From positions 2,095,201-2,159,200 of the forward strand of contig JACDOX010000117.1 of NCBI GenBank assembly GCA_014549065.1: a stretch of DNA of 64,000 nt. Reading direction: 5' to 3'. This stretch comes from Cardinalis cardinalis (taxonomy: Eukaryota > Chordata > Aves > Passeriformes > Cardinalidae). Of this stretch, positions 48,601 through 61,700 are shown piece after piece; position 1 is the stretch's first letter, and every line of letters starts with the position of its first letter. Below the pieces are notes generated by a model. It was not told where the DNA came from, did no database searches, and worked only from the letters and a program-made list of their open reading frames with translations. Made by a program: the position numbers and the translations under genes.

Positions 48601-49548
48601 TTTTTGCCCTAAAGGAATTGGGGTACCCTGGAATTGTTTTTCAGTGGGGTTTTTTTTTTGTGTTGAACTAAACTGTGTGATGCATACATTTACCCAGTTT
48701 CAGCAGTGGGATGTGACATGACAGCTACAAATAAATGTCTTTGATATTCCTCAGACACTGGCTTATATGATAAAACCTAAAGACTCCAAGGACTACATGT
48801 GAATTTTAAACAGTGCCTTATGAATACAGAAGTGGGTGTCCTTGCCTCCCTGTGAATACACATGTCAATAAATTGTCATGAGCCCGGGGCAGAGCTGCAG
48901 AATCTATCACTGGAGACCAGAGAGAATCACATTAATTCTAACTTTGACTTTCATGACACTGCTTGTTTGTTTTTGCTGGGGGTTGGCTACGGAAGAAACA
49001 AAAACAACATTAGGTAGACTGGTTTCAAAAGCAGCTTTTGGTTTTGCAAGAAAATTCTGAGCTGGCATGCTAAATAGACAATATTTTCTTAGATCTGAAA
49101 TCTAAGAAACTGCATGCTTCAGGTTGGAGGTGTGAGTACAGTTTATCTGGGGGTTACACAGAACGCCACTGCTAAAAGTGTGTGGGTATTTCGGGGGGGA
49201 GAGAGGTGCCACTGAAAGGTTACTCCAGGAAAATTTGTCACTCTGCAAACGCCTTCTCTGTTGTGTTTCATTACTTTCTAGCACATGTGAATATGCAGCC
49301 CTAGAGAGTCCTGACACTGGATGTGTTTATGCCACATTCCTAAGGCGTTTTTGGTTACAGCTGGTGGCTGCTCTCTGAGTGTCTATTTGGATTCCCGAGT
49401 GGGTTGATCCTAAACCAAACAAAAGGGTGAGGAGCTGCCCATGGCTCCTTCTTGCTCTGTTCAGGCTGGTCCTGAATCAGTGCAAAGGTGTTTTCAGCCA
49501 TCGAGCTGATGTGGTTTGGCATAAAACTGGATTTAACCTCATCTTCTT
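42621..49548. other. Intergenic spacer between the pseudogene and CEMIP
   Basis: About 7 kb with no recognised coding exon. CEMIP's first non-coding exon(s) and promoter should lie here or beyond, because the ATG exon begins with a splice acceptor. A modest cluster of CpGs at about 45715-45945 is the only promoter-like patch I see. 48120-48330 looks complex and contains an RFX X-box-like CCATGGCAAC at about 48169. A 35-bp tandem duplication lies at 45034-45105. No mobile element was identified with confidence. Confidence 0.5.
45034..45105. repeat. 35-bp tandem duplication
   Basis: A-rich unit with core AAGTAAATTCTTCAAAAAAG followed by TATAGCTTTA, starting at 45041 and again at 45076. The two copies are identical over about 30 bp. 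Confidence 0.95.
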
Positions 49549-49640
49549 NNNNNNNNNNNNNNNNNNNNNNNNNNNNNNNNNNNNNNNNNNNNNNNNNNNN
49601 NNNNNNNNNNNNNNNNNNNNNNNNNNNNNNNNNNNNNNNN
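49549..49640. other. Assembly gap (92 n)
   Basis: An n-run flanked by CTTCTT on the left and a poly-A run on the right. It ends 40 bp before the CEMIP start exon, so the polypyrimidine/branch-point region of that acceptor is only partly visible. Confidence 0.99.
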
Positions 49641-49680
49641 AAAAAAAAAGTGACATTTTCTTGATATTCTTTCTTCACAG

Positions 49681-49788
49681 TTATCCATACAGAGAATTGA
49701 AAATCCTAAAGAATGGCTCTACCTACCTCCAAGTGGCTGGCTGGAAGTTTGGGTCTTTTTCTGTTCGTAGTCTCTTCAGTAAGCACAG
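49681..49788 (+). CDS. CEMIP: CEMIP exon with start codon and signal peptide (coding 49713-49788)
   Basis: The acceptor TTCTTCACAG ends at 49680, so the exon begins with 32 bp of 5' UTR and an upstream non-coding exon must exist. The ATG at 49713 has A at -3 and G at +4. It encodes MALPTSKWLAGSLGL followed by a hydrophobic run FLFVVSSVST, a typical cleavable signal peptide. The donor GTAAGT is at 49789, phase 1. No earlier in-frame ATG exists in the exon. Confidence 0.9.
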
Positions 49789-52700
49789 GTAAGTTTTCTT
49801 GCCACTGGGAAAAAGGGTATGGTTTGCAATGCTTTTTTAAATAGGTTTAAATTGATCAGCTTTTCACTCTTTGTATAAAAACAGTCAAGGAAAGAGTGAA
49901 AAAACTCAGGAGAAAAGCAGTTTTCTGGTGTGCCAATTTACCCAGTCAAGGGCAGCTGGAGTGGCAAAGACTGAAATTTCTGAGCAGGTGAAAGTACCCT
50001 CAGCAATGCCTCAGACTCTGCCACAGATTCTTAAACCAAACACAAAGCCAACAAACAAACAAAGAAATAGCAACAGAAACCTCAGGTCTAATAGCTGTGG
50101 CTGAGGGAGGGGAAGGCAAGCATTCTCCTGCATTCCTCCAGCCCAGATGTGGAGAGCAAAAAGCTCTGACCTGGGACATCCCTGTCCCTTGGGTTTTGTC
50201 TCCCCCAAGCTGGTTTTTCACTAAGCATTTTAGGGAAGGTTGGAAAGGGGAGCTTGATTTACATATTCTNTATACAGCTAGTTTGGAGGTTTGTGTTTGT
50301 TTGGAACAAAGAGCCCATATGTCTTGCCCAAAACACTGCAGCTGCATGGAGCAACCTCTCATTGTCATGCTCAGGCCCTTTTGGTCAAGAAGCAAACATT
50401 CAGTTAATTCCTTGTGCTGGGCAGAATTTGCACTTTTATTTAAAAAATGACAATGAAGGCAGTAATCAAGCTGTCAAGGTAACTGGACCAGCTGGCAGAA
50501 GATGCTCAGCCTGATGGTGTCATTGGCACAGCAGATGCTGGTGATGTGCAAAGTTCCTGCTACAAATTGGTTAATGAAATTGGGAATTTGGGTCCTCTGC
50601 TTCTGGTTTGTTGGCTTTTGCTGTTTGTCATCCCAAACACCAGCCTAAATTCCTCTTGATTTCCCCTCAGGCTTCCCTGTTTCAAAATAATGAGTTTGGG
50701 GGAACAAATCATCTTTTGAGACTGCAGAAAGCTCCTTGCCTAGTAGCATATTCAAGTAAATGGAAAAATGAATAAGATTTTTATCCTTTACATTTGAATT
50801 ATTCTCTTGGTTTTATATCACTTCTCATCATGAGCAAGTTTTTTCTATTATCCTTATTCTCAGGGAAATAGCAGATCTTTTTTTTTAAAAAAATTGTTGT
50901 CACTGTGTATTGCAGTTATATTTGAACATCTATTTACAATGCAAGCCCCGTTCCCTGTCTGAAATATTTATCTTTTCTAACTTTTATTAATTCTGTGTGG
51001 CTTCTGGTAGGAACCCAGAAACACCTCCTCATTTCTCTCAATTACTGTAAATCAGAGGGAGTGCCTCTGACATTATTAATGCAATTCCAGCTTCCAGCTG
51101 GCACAGTGGTATCAAAATCAGGTCCTGGATGTTTATCTGTATCTGACTTGCTGCCTGGTAGATTATTGTCCCTCTCTGATTTGCTTCATGTATATGGGAA
51201 AAGTTTGCAGAGAGACAGGTCTATGCAGCCCACAGGAAACATCCCTCACTCACCTTGAAAATTGATATTTATTGGGGCTCTGGAGACTTTAAAGCCATGG
51301 CTGGTCCAATTCCATTGTTTTCTTAAGATATGAAGCTGGTGGAGGAATGTGAGGGGAAACTGAATGCAGATGGACAGATTTTGTTTTTGTTGCAGTGGAA
51401 TTACAGATGTCCTTCAAGCTCCGCAGTGGCAGCACTAAACAACTGCCTGTTGACTGCACCAGTAGCAGGAAATGTTTCCTTGCTTGGATTCACATCACTG
51501 TCCTTTCCATTACCTGCTGGCATTGGTCCCTGTGGGGCAAAACCCACCCAACCTTTCTATACCAAGTTCCTGAGACATAACCCTGCTGAGGTCAAGGTGT
51601 TTATCCCATGCCCATCATCATTGATTTGTTGGTCCTGTGCTTTTCTCCATGGTGTTTTTGTTTTAAGGAATAAAAATTGTAGAGCTGGTGAGAACTCCCA
51701 GCCCNTTCTGAAGGCAAAGGGCTCATTGTTCAAACTTCCACTGACCTCAGCTTCCTAGGATTAGAAAGGGTTCTACCCTCAGAAAATATGCATCACATGT
51801 GAGACTCTCACTCACAGTTTTGTTGATTACAGTAAGACATATCATATTTGTTGATTAGAGGCTCACATATCAACTGAGGTTGTACCAGGGAAATATTTTA
51901 TCTGAAATAAATAGTTGCAACATGAGACTCTTGNATGTGGTACGAGAGCTGTTCAGACTAACACGTCATGGCAGCCCATCATCAAATTGGTGTGTGGAGA
52001 CTGCAGATGTGTGATCCCAAAATGGATGAATCCTTATTGCTTCTGCTGGAAAAGCTCACAAACACCCACACACTTGTGTGGTTCCTGTTGCTCTCTGTTA
52101 CTGGATGTACTGGTAATTGCTTGGTGCTTGGTGTTTCCATGTTAGTTTGATCTTTTTTACTTTCTATCTCCAGTGAAAACATATAATGCAAACATATTTT
52201 AAATTATATATATTAAACAAAGCAGGTATTTGGGGGGCATTTTTAAAGGTAGTAGTTTTATCCTTTTATCAACACCTTCCCTGGGCTTTGTGTCTAGATG
52301 GTATGAACACAGCTACANGTCACTGCAGGAAGGGCTCAGTGGAAGCCCCTTTTCAGTAGTTTTCTAGAAACTGCATCCCCTGCAAGGCTCCTTTGCATTG
52401 GGTTTTTCCATTCTTCCAGAAAACAGAAAACCATAGAGCTGAAGCTGTTGTTTGTTTTCTTTTGGTCGTGACCCACGTGTGCCCTGGTGCACTGAGGTAC
52501 TGCTGTGCTCCAGGGAGTCAGCCAAGAGGCTGATGCTGAACGACACTGTAAAGATGCCCAGGTGCAGAGCTTCCTGCCCCCTCCAAACAAACACTGATTG
52601 TCCTCTCTCTCCATCTTTGCCCAGCAGAAGCAGCTGTCACATGTCCTGACAGAGAGCCTGAGTTAGAAGTGTGGAACCCAGGTCACAACGAAGAAAACCG

Positions 52701-55700
52701 CGTTGAAATCCGCAATGGCAGGAAGCTGCTGCTCTCTTCTTCTGCAACTGTGCACTCCATCCACATCACTGATGGAGGTAAAACCTGCTGCTCCAAGGCT
52801 GCCTGCACTCTGCTCTCCACTGGGACTGTTTAAATCCCTGGGGATCGTGCTGAGAAGTGGGTGGTGACTGGGCAAGCACAGCTTTACCTCAGTACAGGGC
52901 TGGGTGGTAGCTGAGGTGCTGAGATTCTTTAGCCATTGTAACCAGGCTAATTTCTGACCTGTCTGGAGAATTTACACAAGTAGCTCAGTGTAATGATCAG
53001 TTCTACTTCTGCAATTTGCTTTAAAACATTTTTTTTACCAAACCACTGGCATGATAGCATCACACTGCAGTAGTTGTGTTATCAGGGCCTCAGGACAGGG
53101 CAGATGCTTATGTCACTTTTTGTCTCCAAGGACAGAGCCATAGTGTTGCTGGCATGAATAACTTTCATTCATCTTAACTCTAAATTTCTGTCTCAGTTTT
53201 GAATGGGTCCTCTTCCATGTAAATCTTATTTGCANTCTTCAAGAACTGGACTGAATAAAAACCAATGTTTTCATGATTTGTATTGAGAGCTGTTTTGGGG
53301 TGTGTGAAGAGAATTTTTCAAAAACTGAGATGAAAGCTCAGCGTTGGGTTTAGCACAATGATACCACAACCACACATGAGCTGCTGGGTGATAAAGCAAA
53401 TGTCATCACCTTCTCTATTTAGGAAAACTGGTGATCAAAGATGATGTGCAGCCCATCATTCTGCGTACAAGACACATACTCATTGAAAACGATGGAGAGC
53501 TGCANATTGGCAGTGAGCTGTGCCCTTACCAAGGCAATGTGGTTATCATCTTATATGGGCGGTATGTATGCATGATAAAATACTACCTTAGAACCTTCTG
53601 GCATTCCACGTCAGGGAATGAAAATGTTCCTTAAAATTGCATGTTCTCAGGTATACTTAGNGTCAGTGCTCTGTGGAAAGTTCAGTAACTTTTTAAGCAA
53701 TTTAAATGGCCCACAAAATTGATGAAGGTTTGGGATTTTTTCTCTTCTACCGGAATATGAACACTGGGNCGTTTCGGCATGTTAGAGAACCAGCATGCAC
53801 CTTCCTACAACCTAAACTGATTTTCCAGAATAGGCTTAAAACCTGAGGAGTTATTTTTGTCTGAAAGTTCTCCTCTCTAAACTTCCTTTCTTTCTGTATG
53901 GGAGNTGTGAGCTGAAGTATAATACATTTGTCTTGCAGATTGGTACAGGATCTCTTAAAATTTCAAGGATGCTAAATTAATANTTAACAACCACTGGACC
54001 TCTTAGCTCCTGATTAGGGTCTTGCCTGCCTCCAGAATTCAAAAACACAGAAATGCCATTCAGTCTGGGCTCCAGGCCTCCTCTGGCCTGGATATAATGA
54101 ATATAGCATGTATAAGCTATGTTCCAGATTGCTTTTAGCCCTTGGTAGCTGCTACTATTTTTTAAGATAATTTATTTTCCGTACAACATGGGCAGCTCCT
54201 GATTCTTGGAATACCTGAAAGAAATACACAGCAAACTTTGAACCTTCTCTCCTTGGGTCATGGCAGCACAAGGAGAGAGGTTCCTTGACTCAGAACAAAC
54301 CCAAACCTGGTCCCTTTCCTCCCTTCCTGCTTCAGAGCGGATGACGGCAGCCAGCCAAATCCTTACTTTGGGCAGAAGTACCTTGGAGTCAGCAAAGGTG
54401 GCACTCTTGAGATCCATGGAAAGAAAAAGCTCTCCTGGACTTTCCTAAACAAGACTCTCCATCCTGGTGGCATGGAAGAAGGTGGATATTACTTTGAGAG
54501 GAGCTGGGGCCACCGGGGTGTCATTGTCCACGTCATTGACCCAAAGACAGGGGCAGTTGTCCATTCAGATCGGTGAGTGACCCTCTGGCTGCCTGCATGT
54601 GAGGATCTTGGGGAGCAGGCTGGGGACAGCATCACAGCCAGCTCAAACACACACATTTCAGCANCTTGTTCAAATGGGTGCAATTGCATGTCTGTACAAT
54701 TCCTCCTAGAGCAGCCATCTCCAAAACCAGAGTGAGCAGTGTTATACCTTGCAGTTTGTCAATTAGAGTTTAAAGGGTCATATTACAGTGAGCAATACAA
54801 AAGAGTACTTTCTTTATAGCACNTGCTTTTCAGTACATAAAGGTGTGGTGATTGCTGCAGTAAATGTTTATGGGTGTTTTTGACCATTTCAGGTTTGATA
54901 CCTACAGAGCAAAAGAGGAAAGTGTCCGCCTGGCTCAGTATTTGGGGAGAGTTGCAAANGGCATGATCCTGTCGGTCGCAGTGAATGATGAAGGATCCAG
55001 AAACTTGGATGACTTGGCCAGGAAAGCAATGACCAAACTGGGCAGCAAGCATTTCCTCCACCTTGGGTTTAGGTATGTGCCAGTCCTGCCAGTTCTCCCA
55101 GCACAGAGGCTTTATTATGTTCCTGAGATGTCCAAATAGTTCCACTCTTTCAAAGTCACAAAGTTCTTTCACATGGGAAAAAAAAAATAAAAAAAAAAGA
55201 GGGAAACATCTCAATGTGCAGTTTTAGCAGGCAATTAGATAGTTTCAGATGCACTCAGAGTCTATATTGGGTATTTTTATTAGCAGATTGAGGAATAGCA
55301 TATGATTCACATTAAAAAAGATGGTTTTCCAAGACATTGTTCCCACAGGTTGCTTATTCCAATTTATTTTCAAGCCATCCCCCAAAGATTTAAGAAGCAT
55401 ATTCACACACACACAGAGGATTAGATGGACTGAGTGTTAAGGAGGGTACAATAATTGCTGTGTAGCCCTGGCTACATACAGACACACATACAGCACATTC
55501 CTCTGCTTGTCCAGAACAGGTCTGGGGACTTGTGCAGCACAGAAATTCAGCAAACATGGATTTATGGTGTGGACTGTAAATACNTCTGGGGCCAAAACAG
55601 CATCTGTGTTGGCACACAGACTGTTGAGAATACTTACTATTTACCCAACTGTAGCCATTATATTTTTTGTGTTTATCTGAATTTATGTNGGCTTTTTTAT

Positions 55701-58700
55701 GAGGCACTAAGAGGGTGTCTGCAGAACACACACACACACACAAAATCTGNCTTGTAGGGAGAAGTGTTTCAATACAGGAGTTGGTGGAAAGAGACATCTG
55801 TCAGCTGGGCACACACAGATGGAGCAAGATCTGGGGTGGGTGATGAAATGGTTGTGTCAAAACTTACAGGGGTTCCTGGTCACCAGACAANACATTTCAA
55901 AGAATCAACAAGGAGGGCAGAAATGGCCTCCAAAACCAGGCTCTCTCCATCAGTGCAATTCTTGCTCTCAAACCTAGACCCCATATTAGAGGCCATTAAC
56001 CTGCTGGGTGTTTTTTCAAATGCTGGAATTAGGGAAATAGAATGTGATTTTTGAACATTATACTTTTTTTCCCCAATGATGCTACAGGAAGGAATTGATG
56101 GTTTTTGCATATGTTCATAAAAGTAAATTGCACTTGGTATTTTTAGGCTTCTGTGGTGTTTTAGTGCAAGCTTCTCATCATTTTGCCATCAATGTTTATA
56201 ATGGAAATACTGCAGAAATTCATCCATAGAAGTGTGACTTTCAGTGTTGCTATTGTTTNCAGTCAAAAGGCTAATCCTTGCCATGCTGTTATCTGAAATA
56301 CCACAAAATTGCATTCCATGAATTATGGAGACATGTGGATAAATAATGAAGTAGTAATTGGCCAACACTGTCTTCTACCAGCATACTAGTGTGTGGAAAA
56401 ATATCTGGTGCATTATTTAAAATAACATATTTTTAGGAGTGTTCTCAGAGTTTAAGTTCATCAATTCTCAAAAACCACATTGTCTGGATGGCAGCTGGGG
56501 CCAGACTTAGAAAGGCAGTTTGATGGCACAGTGGAACACAGGCAGCTTTAGGTGTATCCAGGCTTTTCCTCTAAAGCAAACTGAACTTCCACTTCAGTGT
56601 NACAAGATTTAGATACAGTGATTTACATTTCAGATACATCTATATCTATGAATAAGGATGTATGCACTTGACAGGTGCTTTTGGAAATATTTTTCTAGTA
56701 TCTTAGAAAAAATTGTTCAGAATGAGAAAATTACACACNTGTGTACACATTTTACCCTCTGTGGCCATGGCAGGCTCTGACTGAGCAGAGCAGATGGATT
56801 TTTATTTCTAACACTCCTGTCACCACTCACTGCCCAGCACTGGGGCTTGCTGGCTGCTCCTGCTGAATCCTGGCTGTCAAATCTTCTCAGCTCCTGAGGA
56901 TGGCTGGGGCTGGCCATGGGCATCCCTGGGAGAAGAGGAGAGTTATTCAGTCANAGATTGTGTTGGTTTCTGGAGGGGGTGTTGGTGGGGGTTAATGGGC
57001 AAATTCCTGTCCATCTCCACTTGCTCAGTGTTCAACCAGATTGTAAAGTTGTGCAACTCCCCCTTGCTGTAGCAGAGCNGATGCACAATGCTGATTTATT
57101 CAGAAATGTTTCTGTGCTCCTGGAATCTCTTTTAATCCCTATTTGCTGAGTCCGGGACATTCATTAGGAATGAAAGGAAAATCTTGCATTCCTCTCCTAT
57201 TGTTTTCCTTCTGAAAAATGTGTTTACTCTTTCAGTGTGAGCCATTTTTTTCCCCTTTTACTAATAAATGAAGAAAAAGCCTTTTTGCACTTGATGACAC
57301 AGTTATTCTCTTTGGAATTCCACACAAATATCTCCTGCTTGGCTCTGGACTTCCTGGTCGCTTCATTTCATACAGCCCAAACAGATTGCATGTGTCCTTA
57401 TGTGTCAGGGTTGAACGACTTTAAAACTATTTTTAGTGGCAAAATAACAGGGAGAAACAAGTATTTTAACACATGAAATGGGGCCAGACCTTGAGCTGCA
57501 GAAGTGAATAACTCCTTATTCTTTAAAAATTTTTTTTGAGATTATTTTTGAGGCATTATAATATTTTGTCATTTGTTTCAAATTTGGTTTACCAAAATAA
57601 TAATAACAACAAAAAAATCTATCCTGAGTGCTGAGTGATAAAGTGTCCTTCCTGCTCCCATCCCCCTCCTCTCCCTGGATGGAGATCACAGCCTGTCAGT
57701 GCCTTCAGCAATTGGCACAAAGGCAAATTTTCCAGCAGGAGCATCTGGCTGGCTGGCAGCTCCCGAGGCAGTGGTGCTGGCAGCTCCCACCCAGCCTGGC
57801 CAGGGCTGGGGCTGAGAACGCTGCTGGGACAGTGTCCCCCTGAGCAGCCGTGTCCTCCAGGGCCATGGCACAGCCTGGGCTGCACCAGTGCTCACCCTGG
57901 GCCTGCCCCTGCTGCCCCCACNGCAGCACATCCCTGCAAAGCCCAGCTCGTGACTGGGGTGTGTGTTAGTGGCTCTCTGTCAATGTCTGTATGTGTTTTA
58001 TTCCAGAGCTCCAAACCACTCTGGTTTGGAACTTCACTTGCACCAATGTAACGTGACCTGCAAGACTCCTGATGCAACTGAAATGACCAGATATTTATAA
58101 CTATAGAGACATGACCTAATCCATGGGAGTTTTTGGTAATTCAGGACAGTCTCCCTACCACCCTAATAGCATATTTTTTATTCTCTTACTCATTAAGAGC
58201 AGATATGCCTGAACTACCTCTACTTTGAAGATAAAAATGCCCCCTGACCCCTCCTAATTGGGTTCACCCCCAGGGCTGGGAGGCANTTTAGTCCCTGTCT
58301 CCATTGTTCTCACATCCTCCAGGGTGGCTGATAGCTACTGAACCCGCTTGATCAAAAACCATCAGATGATAATGAACTGAATTCTGACATGGGATCAGGT
58401 TTGAATAGACAATTCAGAGCTGTAAACCTTTATCCTTGTTCAATGTCCAATGTTCAAAGAAGGAAACCAGATATGCAGAGACTATCTAAGAATTTTTACT
58501 GTCCTTTGCCAGCCAGTCTGTCTATTAGAAATTCTCATGGGTCATTCCAAAGACAACTGTCATATACAAGGTTTCAGCATGAGCTAAATTTCTTTAAGCA
58601 GAAGTGGTTCCCTTTCATATTCTTCAGTGTATACACATGTACACACACACAGAGGATTTATTTTCAGGCACCCCAAGGAGCTGCCAGTGTCTCTTGGGTC

Positions 58701-61700
58701 TATCATACACAAGTATCTTCAAACATTCATTTAAAAAACAAACACACTTGTTACAGGCATGTTTTAAGTGGAGATTTGTCTTCAAATTTGCTTCTCTTCT
58801 GATANATTTACTGAAGAAATATAGAGTGTTAAGATAATATTAATTTTAACTACTCTGCCTGTGACACTAATGAGACTGTTTTGGATGTGGTGCCTCTGAG
58901 AAATTTAGGAACATTGGGCTATAAGAAATATCCATCTCATACTTGACATTACTTGATCATTTCTCATTTTCATTTTCCAGGCACCCATGGAGTTTTATTA
59001 CCATTAAAGGAAATCCCTCCTCTTCTGTTGAAGACCACATTGAATATCAAGGTATTTAATGCACAAAATGCTGTCTNGATGTGATGTCTGGGAGTTACTG
59101 GAGTTATAGCTGAGATTAATTTGGCCAATGGTGATTTTACTTCCCACTGCATTACATCAAAGCTATGAGCAATTGATGGTTTGACACATTTAACTGAATG
59201 CTCCCTTTATATATTGCTTCTTCCCACTAATGCATCTGAAGCAGCTGAGTGAGGGATAGCTTAGGGTATCCAAACCTCTAGATAAAAGGTGAAATCCTGC
59301 ACCAGTGTAAATCCATGTAACTTCACTGAGCTCAGACACTGCCTCTCTTAAGACACAAATCTGTGGAATGGACCAAGTTCACACCAGCTGAAAATTTATC
59401 AGTGTATCCTGAATTAGTAGCCTCAAGTCCTCCTGTGAAACCATTTTCTTGCAAGCTGGACACTGTTGAGTCTCTGTCTTCTCATGACATGAATAACACA
59501 GCTTGCTACAACATTAAATCAAAATAGTAATATATGACAAATAATTGTGGGCTTTATCCTCTCTTAATTTTTGAAAGTTTTTCTTCCTCATTATCGATGC
59601 AGTTACAAAAGTGTCTGAAGCCTCACTGCAAGATTAGTAAATATTTCTGGAAGTTGTGCAGGGCTAATTTTGAATAATGTAGTCAAAGTATGCAAATAAG
59701 CACAGAGACAATTATTTTCAGTTCTTACTCTTATCAACTGCATTCAATGATTTTTTCCAATTGATTTCAATGATTTTACCAAATGTTTTGGGTTTTTTAA
59801 CAGGTCACAAAGGCTCAGCTGTGGCCAAAGTATTCAAACTATTCAAAGCTGAGAATGGNGAACATTTTAACGTCTCTTCAACAAGCGAGTGGGTTCAAGG
59901 TGAGGGGTCTGTGGGTTATTTCACTTGGTGCTAGACAGCTGACAAATAGGGTGAATCATCCTTTTTCCTGCAATCTTTTTCCATTTGGGAAGAGTGGACT
60001 TGCTAGCTGCTATTTATGTCGTCACTAAAGCAATTAATGAACACCCACAGATTCTTCCCCCAGTTGTCTCTAGGACCCTATGAACAACTGGGATCCTTTT
60101 TCCTTTTCTGCACTGGGTATGAAATTCCATCTCCTATGGTCTCAGAGATCACACACAACCTCTTCTTTTCACTGCACAGTCATCATGTCCATGTTTCAGA
60201 CAACACACAGTAGCTGGTGCAACTTGATCTGAAGATCAGAGAAGGCAGCTGAGGCAGACACGGATCCAAAATCTGTATCTATTAATAATGCTTACAGTGC
60301 ACATGCCAATTATGAAGCTTTTAATAACTCTGCTCTCCCCTGGCTGGTTGCACTTCACAGCATCATTAAAAGTGGCTGACAGACTGGCAGGAAGAGGCAT
60401 GAATCAGATCATCAGTGAAGAAACTTGTGAATGATATCCGAGATCACATTTAAGCTTCGTGCANTTTCGCTGCGCTCATTAAGCTTGACTTTCAAATGAC
60501 TATACTTGTTTGCACTTGTCTCCAGATGTAGAATGGACAGAGTGGTTTGAGAAGCCTGACAAAGCGAGATCTAAGGACATGGAGAAGCTGTCTGACTTCA
60601 AAGCTGCTCATCCTGACAAAATCTGCAGGCAGCCCATTGACATCCAGGTAGGCAGGCTTACCACTCGCTTTAGAGGGGCAAGTCTTCTTTGGACTGGCAC
60701 TGAACCCCCAAAATAATTGTGCTTGTCAGTAATTTTTGTTTCTAAATAAAATACACCAATTATTTTACCACTTTAATAGATAACCAACAAGATCTTGTAT
60801 ACAGTCTCATATTGTTCTGGGACAAATTTGATAGAATTGAGTTTCCTTCNGTAAATTCCAGCTCCTGGCATGAAAAGGTGTACAGATGGGTCATGGACAG
60901 CACAGATGCTATCACGAAATATGTGGTTCCCTGCTGGAAGATTAAAAGGAGCAAGCACATGAAAATTTCAAAGGTTTTAAATGGTCCTGCAATGGACCCT
61001 NCCTAAAAAATTAATCACAAAATGCAACAAGATAGTGCAACTACCAGCTGTAGCAGGTGGTCAAAAACATTGGTGAGCTTTCAGCCATTTCTTGGAACCA
61101 ATTGTTTTATCTCTGTGGAAAAAAATTTGAATTCTGTTTGGAGCTAAGCATTATAATTATGCCATCAGGCCAGCATGCTGAGGAGCACTGAGATACCTTT
61201 TGTGACCCTGCAAAAAACCTCTTTAAGGACAAAAAGTCTAGCAAGAAATGAGGGTATTTTTTTGTATAGGTTCACCATATACTTTTTATGTCTACCTATA
61301 GCAGAAGCATTGCCTAGAAAAAGACAATAAAATCCTTCACATCTGTGGGAGGCTGAGCCTAAGGTTCCTGTGTGCTCTGAGCCAGTGGAGTTGTTCTTAT
61401 TCACAAGAATGTNGCTATTGAAGTAAATGGGAATGCCGACTGTATGAGTGAAAGTTTCCAGGGCTTGATGTTATAAAGGATCTCTCTTGAACAGAAAGGA
61501 AAAAACTGCCCTATAATTTTCTTCCAGGTCTTACCAAATCCACATTCATTTCTGCTTCCATATATGCGTATTAGAAGTGACAACTTAGTTCAAAACAGGG
61601 TCAGATGTTTATGATACATCCACTTCTAGAATGCCTGTTAAAGCAGAAAGAAGACATTCTTTGCTCTAGACACAAACCTTTTTTTTCCTCTTCTGTGACA

